DNA of 64,000 nucleotides, taken from NCBI RefSeq assembly GCF_000758665.1, contig NZ_CP009285.1, forward strand, positions 6,882,001-6,946,000, given 5' to 3'. This document shows, piece by piece, positions 62,745 through 64,000 of the stretch (its first letter is position 1; the number at the start of each line of letters is the position of its first letter). Position numbers and translations under genes: made by a program. The notes under the pieces were generated by a model. That model was not told the DNA's origin. It did no database searches and saw only the letters and a list, made by a program, of their open reading frames with translations. The DNA is from Paenibacillus borealis. GTDB lineage: Bacteria > Bacillota > Bacilli > Paenibacillales > Paenibacillaceae.

Positions 62745-62825
62745 GCGGAATAGTTGTATTTCGTGCAGTTAACAGACGGCGAAAACCCGGAAGAGCAGGG
62801 ATAACTGTATTCTGTACAATTAAAA
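62745..62825. repeat. R3 family fragment
   Basis: AGTTGTATTTCGTGCAGTTA and ACTGTATTCTGTACAATT are the R3 edge words, with diverged sequence between. Confidence 0.5.
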
Positions 62826-63029
62826 TAAAGAAAAGTGTCTCTTTATGGCATAGGAGAGTTTTATAAGTGTATAGAGTGCAATTAAACCTCCCTCTGCACA
62901 ATAATTGATCATTTTAGTTGTACAAATTACAGTTATATAGAACTGGAGTGAGTGTCCAGCAGCAGACAACCTGCAATTTGCTTCCAGTGCCGCGGATGGT
63001 ACAGCAACGCTGTTCTGATCATACACACA

Positions 63030-63065
63030 ACAAGAGCCCGATCCCCTACAGGACCAGGCTCTTGT
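63030..63065 (-). terminator. terminator of the GH28 gene
   Basis: ACAAGAGCC pairs with GGCTCTTGT around a 18-nt loop, 77 bp after the stop codon. Confidence 0.65.
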
Positions 63066-63141
63066 GCATATAGTTTATTAGCTAAGGCCGGAGGATATCA
63101 TCCGTTTTATCCCCCGTATTCCGCCCAATTGCTGCCGGACT

Positions 63142-64000
63142 TCACGTTCCCGCCGGTTCCACCGCAACCTGCTCCACCAGCTTCTCCGGCTTCGCCGTGT
63201 TCCGTGACCGGCAGTTCAGAAACTCTACCTCTTCCCCGTTCTCAACGTAAAAGGCCGGACCCTCGTGGTTCTCAATACTGACCTGCTGAAACTGCACGTC
63301 GCGCACATTGCCGAGGTAGAATCCCCGGCGCTGCATGTTCTCGATGCCTGTCATCATATCCGGATGGCCGGGCACTGCATCTTTCGCCATCGAAATATCG
63401 ATATTGGTGAAGGTAATTTCTGATACATACTGCTCAGCAAGCCCATACAGAAATCCTGCCGCTGCGTGGACATTACGCGCTGTAATATTGGCATAATGAA
63501 TCCGCCGGAACTGCGGCGTCTCCTCCGTCACGGGGTACGGGTTCTTGTCCCAGACATACTTCTCCTTGCCCCGCGGCCCGCAGAAATAATAGAGGTTAAG
63601 CGTGAAGGGACAGATCACATCCTCCATCACAATGTTGCTTACCCGGATATCCTCAATGATTCCGCCGCGCCCTCTCCGCGATTTCATGCGGATGCCGCGG
63701 TCCGTCTGCTTGAATACACAATTGCTGATCGTCACGTTACGGATATCGCCGCTCATCTCACTGCCCAGCACCACCGCTCCGTGGCCGTGGACCATCACGC
63801 AGTTCGTAATGGTGATATTCTCGCAGGGAATGCGCTCCCTGGTATCCTCGGTACCTGCCTTGATGGCAATGCAGTCATCGCCTACATCGATGTGGCAATT
63901 GCTGATGCGGACATCACGGCAGGACTCAGGATTAATGCCATCCGTATTCGGCGAATCCGCCGGATTCAGGATCGACAGATTATCGATCATCACATTACTG
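63142..64000 (-). CDS. GH28 polygalacturonase-like protein, C-terminal part (runs off right edge)
   Basis: Right-handed beta-helix pectinase. The visible ~285 residues hold all catalytic motifs: NTDG (ADSPNTDGINPESC), DD (VGDDCIAIKAG), GHG (VHGHGAVVLGSEMSGD) and RMK in GIRMKSRRGRGG for RIK. The C-terminus is complete (FLNCRSRNTAKPEKLVEQ). The N-terminal third lies beyond 64000, so secretion cannot be judged. It may act on pectin or rhamnogalacturonan, fitting the plant-polymer theme of the window. Arg-Met-Lys instead of Arg-Ile-Lys is a common exo-type variant. Confidence 0.92.
   Translation of the reverse strand, partial: SNVMIDNLSILNPADSPNTDGINPESCRDVRISNCHIDVGDDCIAIKAGTEDTRERIPCENITITNCVMVHGHGAVVLGSEMSGDIRNVTISNCVFKQTDRGIRMKSRRGRGGIIEDIRVSNIVMEDVICPFTLNLYYFCGPRGKEKYVWDKNPYPVTEETPQFRRIHYANITARNVHAAAGFLYGLAEQYVSEITFTNIDISMAKDAVPGHPDMMTGIENMQRRGFYLGNVRDVQFQQVSIENHEGPAFYVENGEEVEFLNCRSRNTAKPEKLVEQVAVEPAGT

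Larger units (their letters stand above)
62088..63141. other. 1-kb gene-free region with R3 repeats
   Basis: Contains R3 copy 2 (62417-62600), shorter R3 fragments and the GH28 terminator. GCAATACAGCA/GCAATAGAGCA words repeat at 62250-62290. No gene recognised. Confidence 0.65.

Overview
The window looks like chromosomal DNA of a spore-forming Firmicute, most probably a Paenibacillus (moderately GC-rich, strong AGGAGG ribosome sites, frequent TTG/GTG starts). Spore markers are an alpha/beta SASP, YlbJ, YunB and a LytH-type peptidase. Environmental markers are an SLH-anchored GH16, SLH/stalk-type exported proteins and YesMN-controlled sugar ABC transport. No rRNA, tRNA, IS element, prophage or CRISPR array was found.

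Layout: (1) 1-19.7 kb, mostly housekeeping and sporulation genes: trpS with a Trp T-box, aldose epimerase, SASP, M3 oligoendopeptidase, YycC-like protein, DUF2225 protein and globin, ylbJ, NAD kinase, an exported stalk protein with an S41 protease, yutD, lipA, LytH-like peptidase, a GH13 enzyme divergent from a LacI regulator, and an alpha/beta hydrolase. (2) 19.8-34.8 kb, an accessory island: two paralogous small proteins, a 710-aa protein built of twenty 27-residue Thr/Ser-rich repeats plus a partial one, three tandem GT2-TPR glycosyltransferases, a 1.4-kb minisatellite-filled gap, and three convergent, translationally overlapping genes including two more glycosyltransferases. It reads as a surface-protein-plus-glycosylation system, possibly made in the sporulating mother cell. 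(3) 34.9-44.5 kb, an L-arabinoside utilisation locus: GH43, GH127, two permeases, a binding lipoprotein, and a YesM/YesN two-component system. The transporter and regulator promoters share a 23-bp element at almost identical distance from the -10 box, and the transporter promoter carries a cre-like site. (4) 45-51.6 kb: yunB, a TVP38-family membrane protein, and opuA (glycine betaine ABC transporter) divergent from a GbsR-like regulator. (5) 51.7-64 kb: a 1684-aa SLH-GH16-CBM enzyme divergent from a LacI regulator with a palindromic operator, an A+T-rich acetyltransferase, fabH with a double FapR-type operator, a TetR regulator with two flavodoxin-fold proteins, and the C-terminal part of a GH28 pectinase that runs off the right edge.

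At least three dispersed intergenic repeat families are visible, each in two or more copies within the window. One lies between a binding-protein gene and its permease gene, like the REP element of malE-malF. Tandem arrays with units of 10, 12, 45, 51 and 81 bp are also present, four of the five in or beside the glycosylation island. Gene functions come from motifs readable in the translations; no database search was possible.
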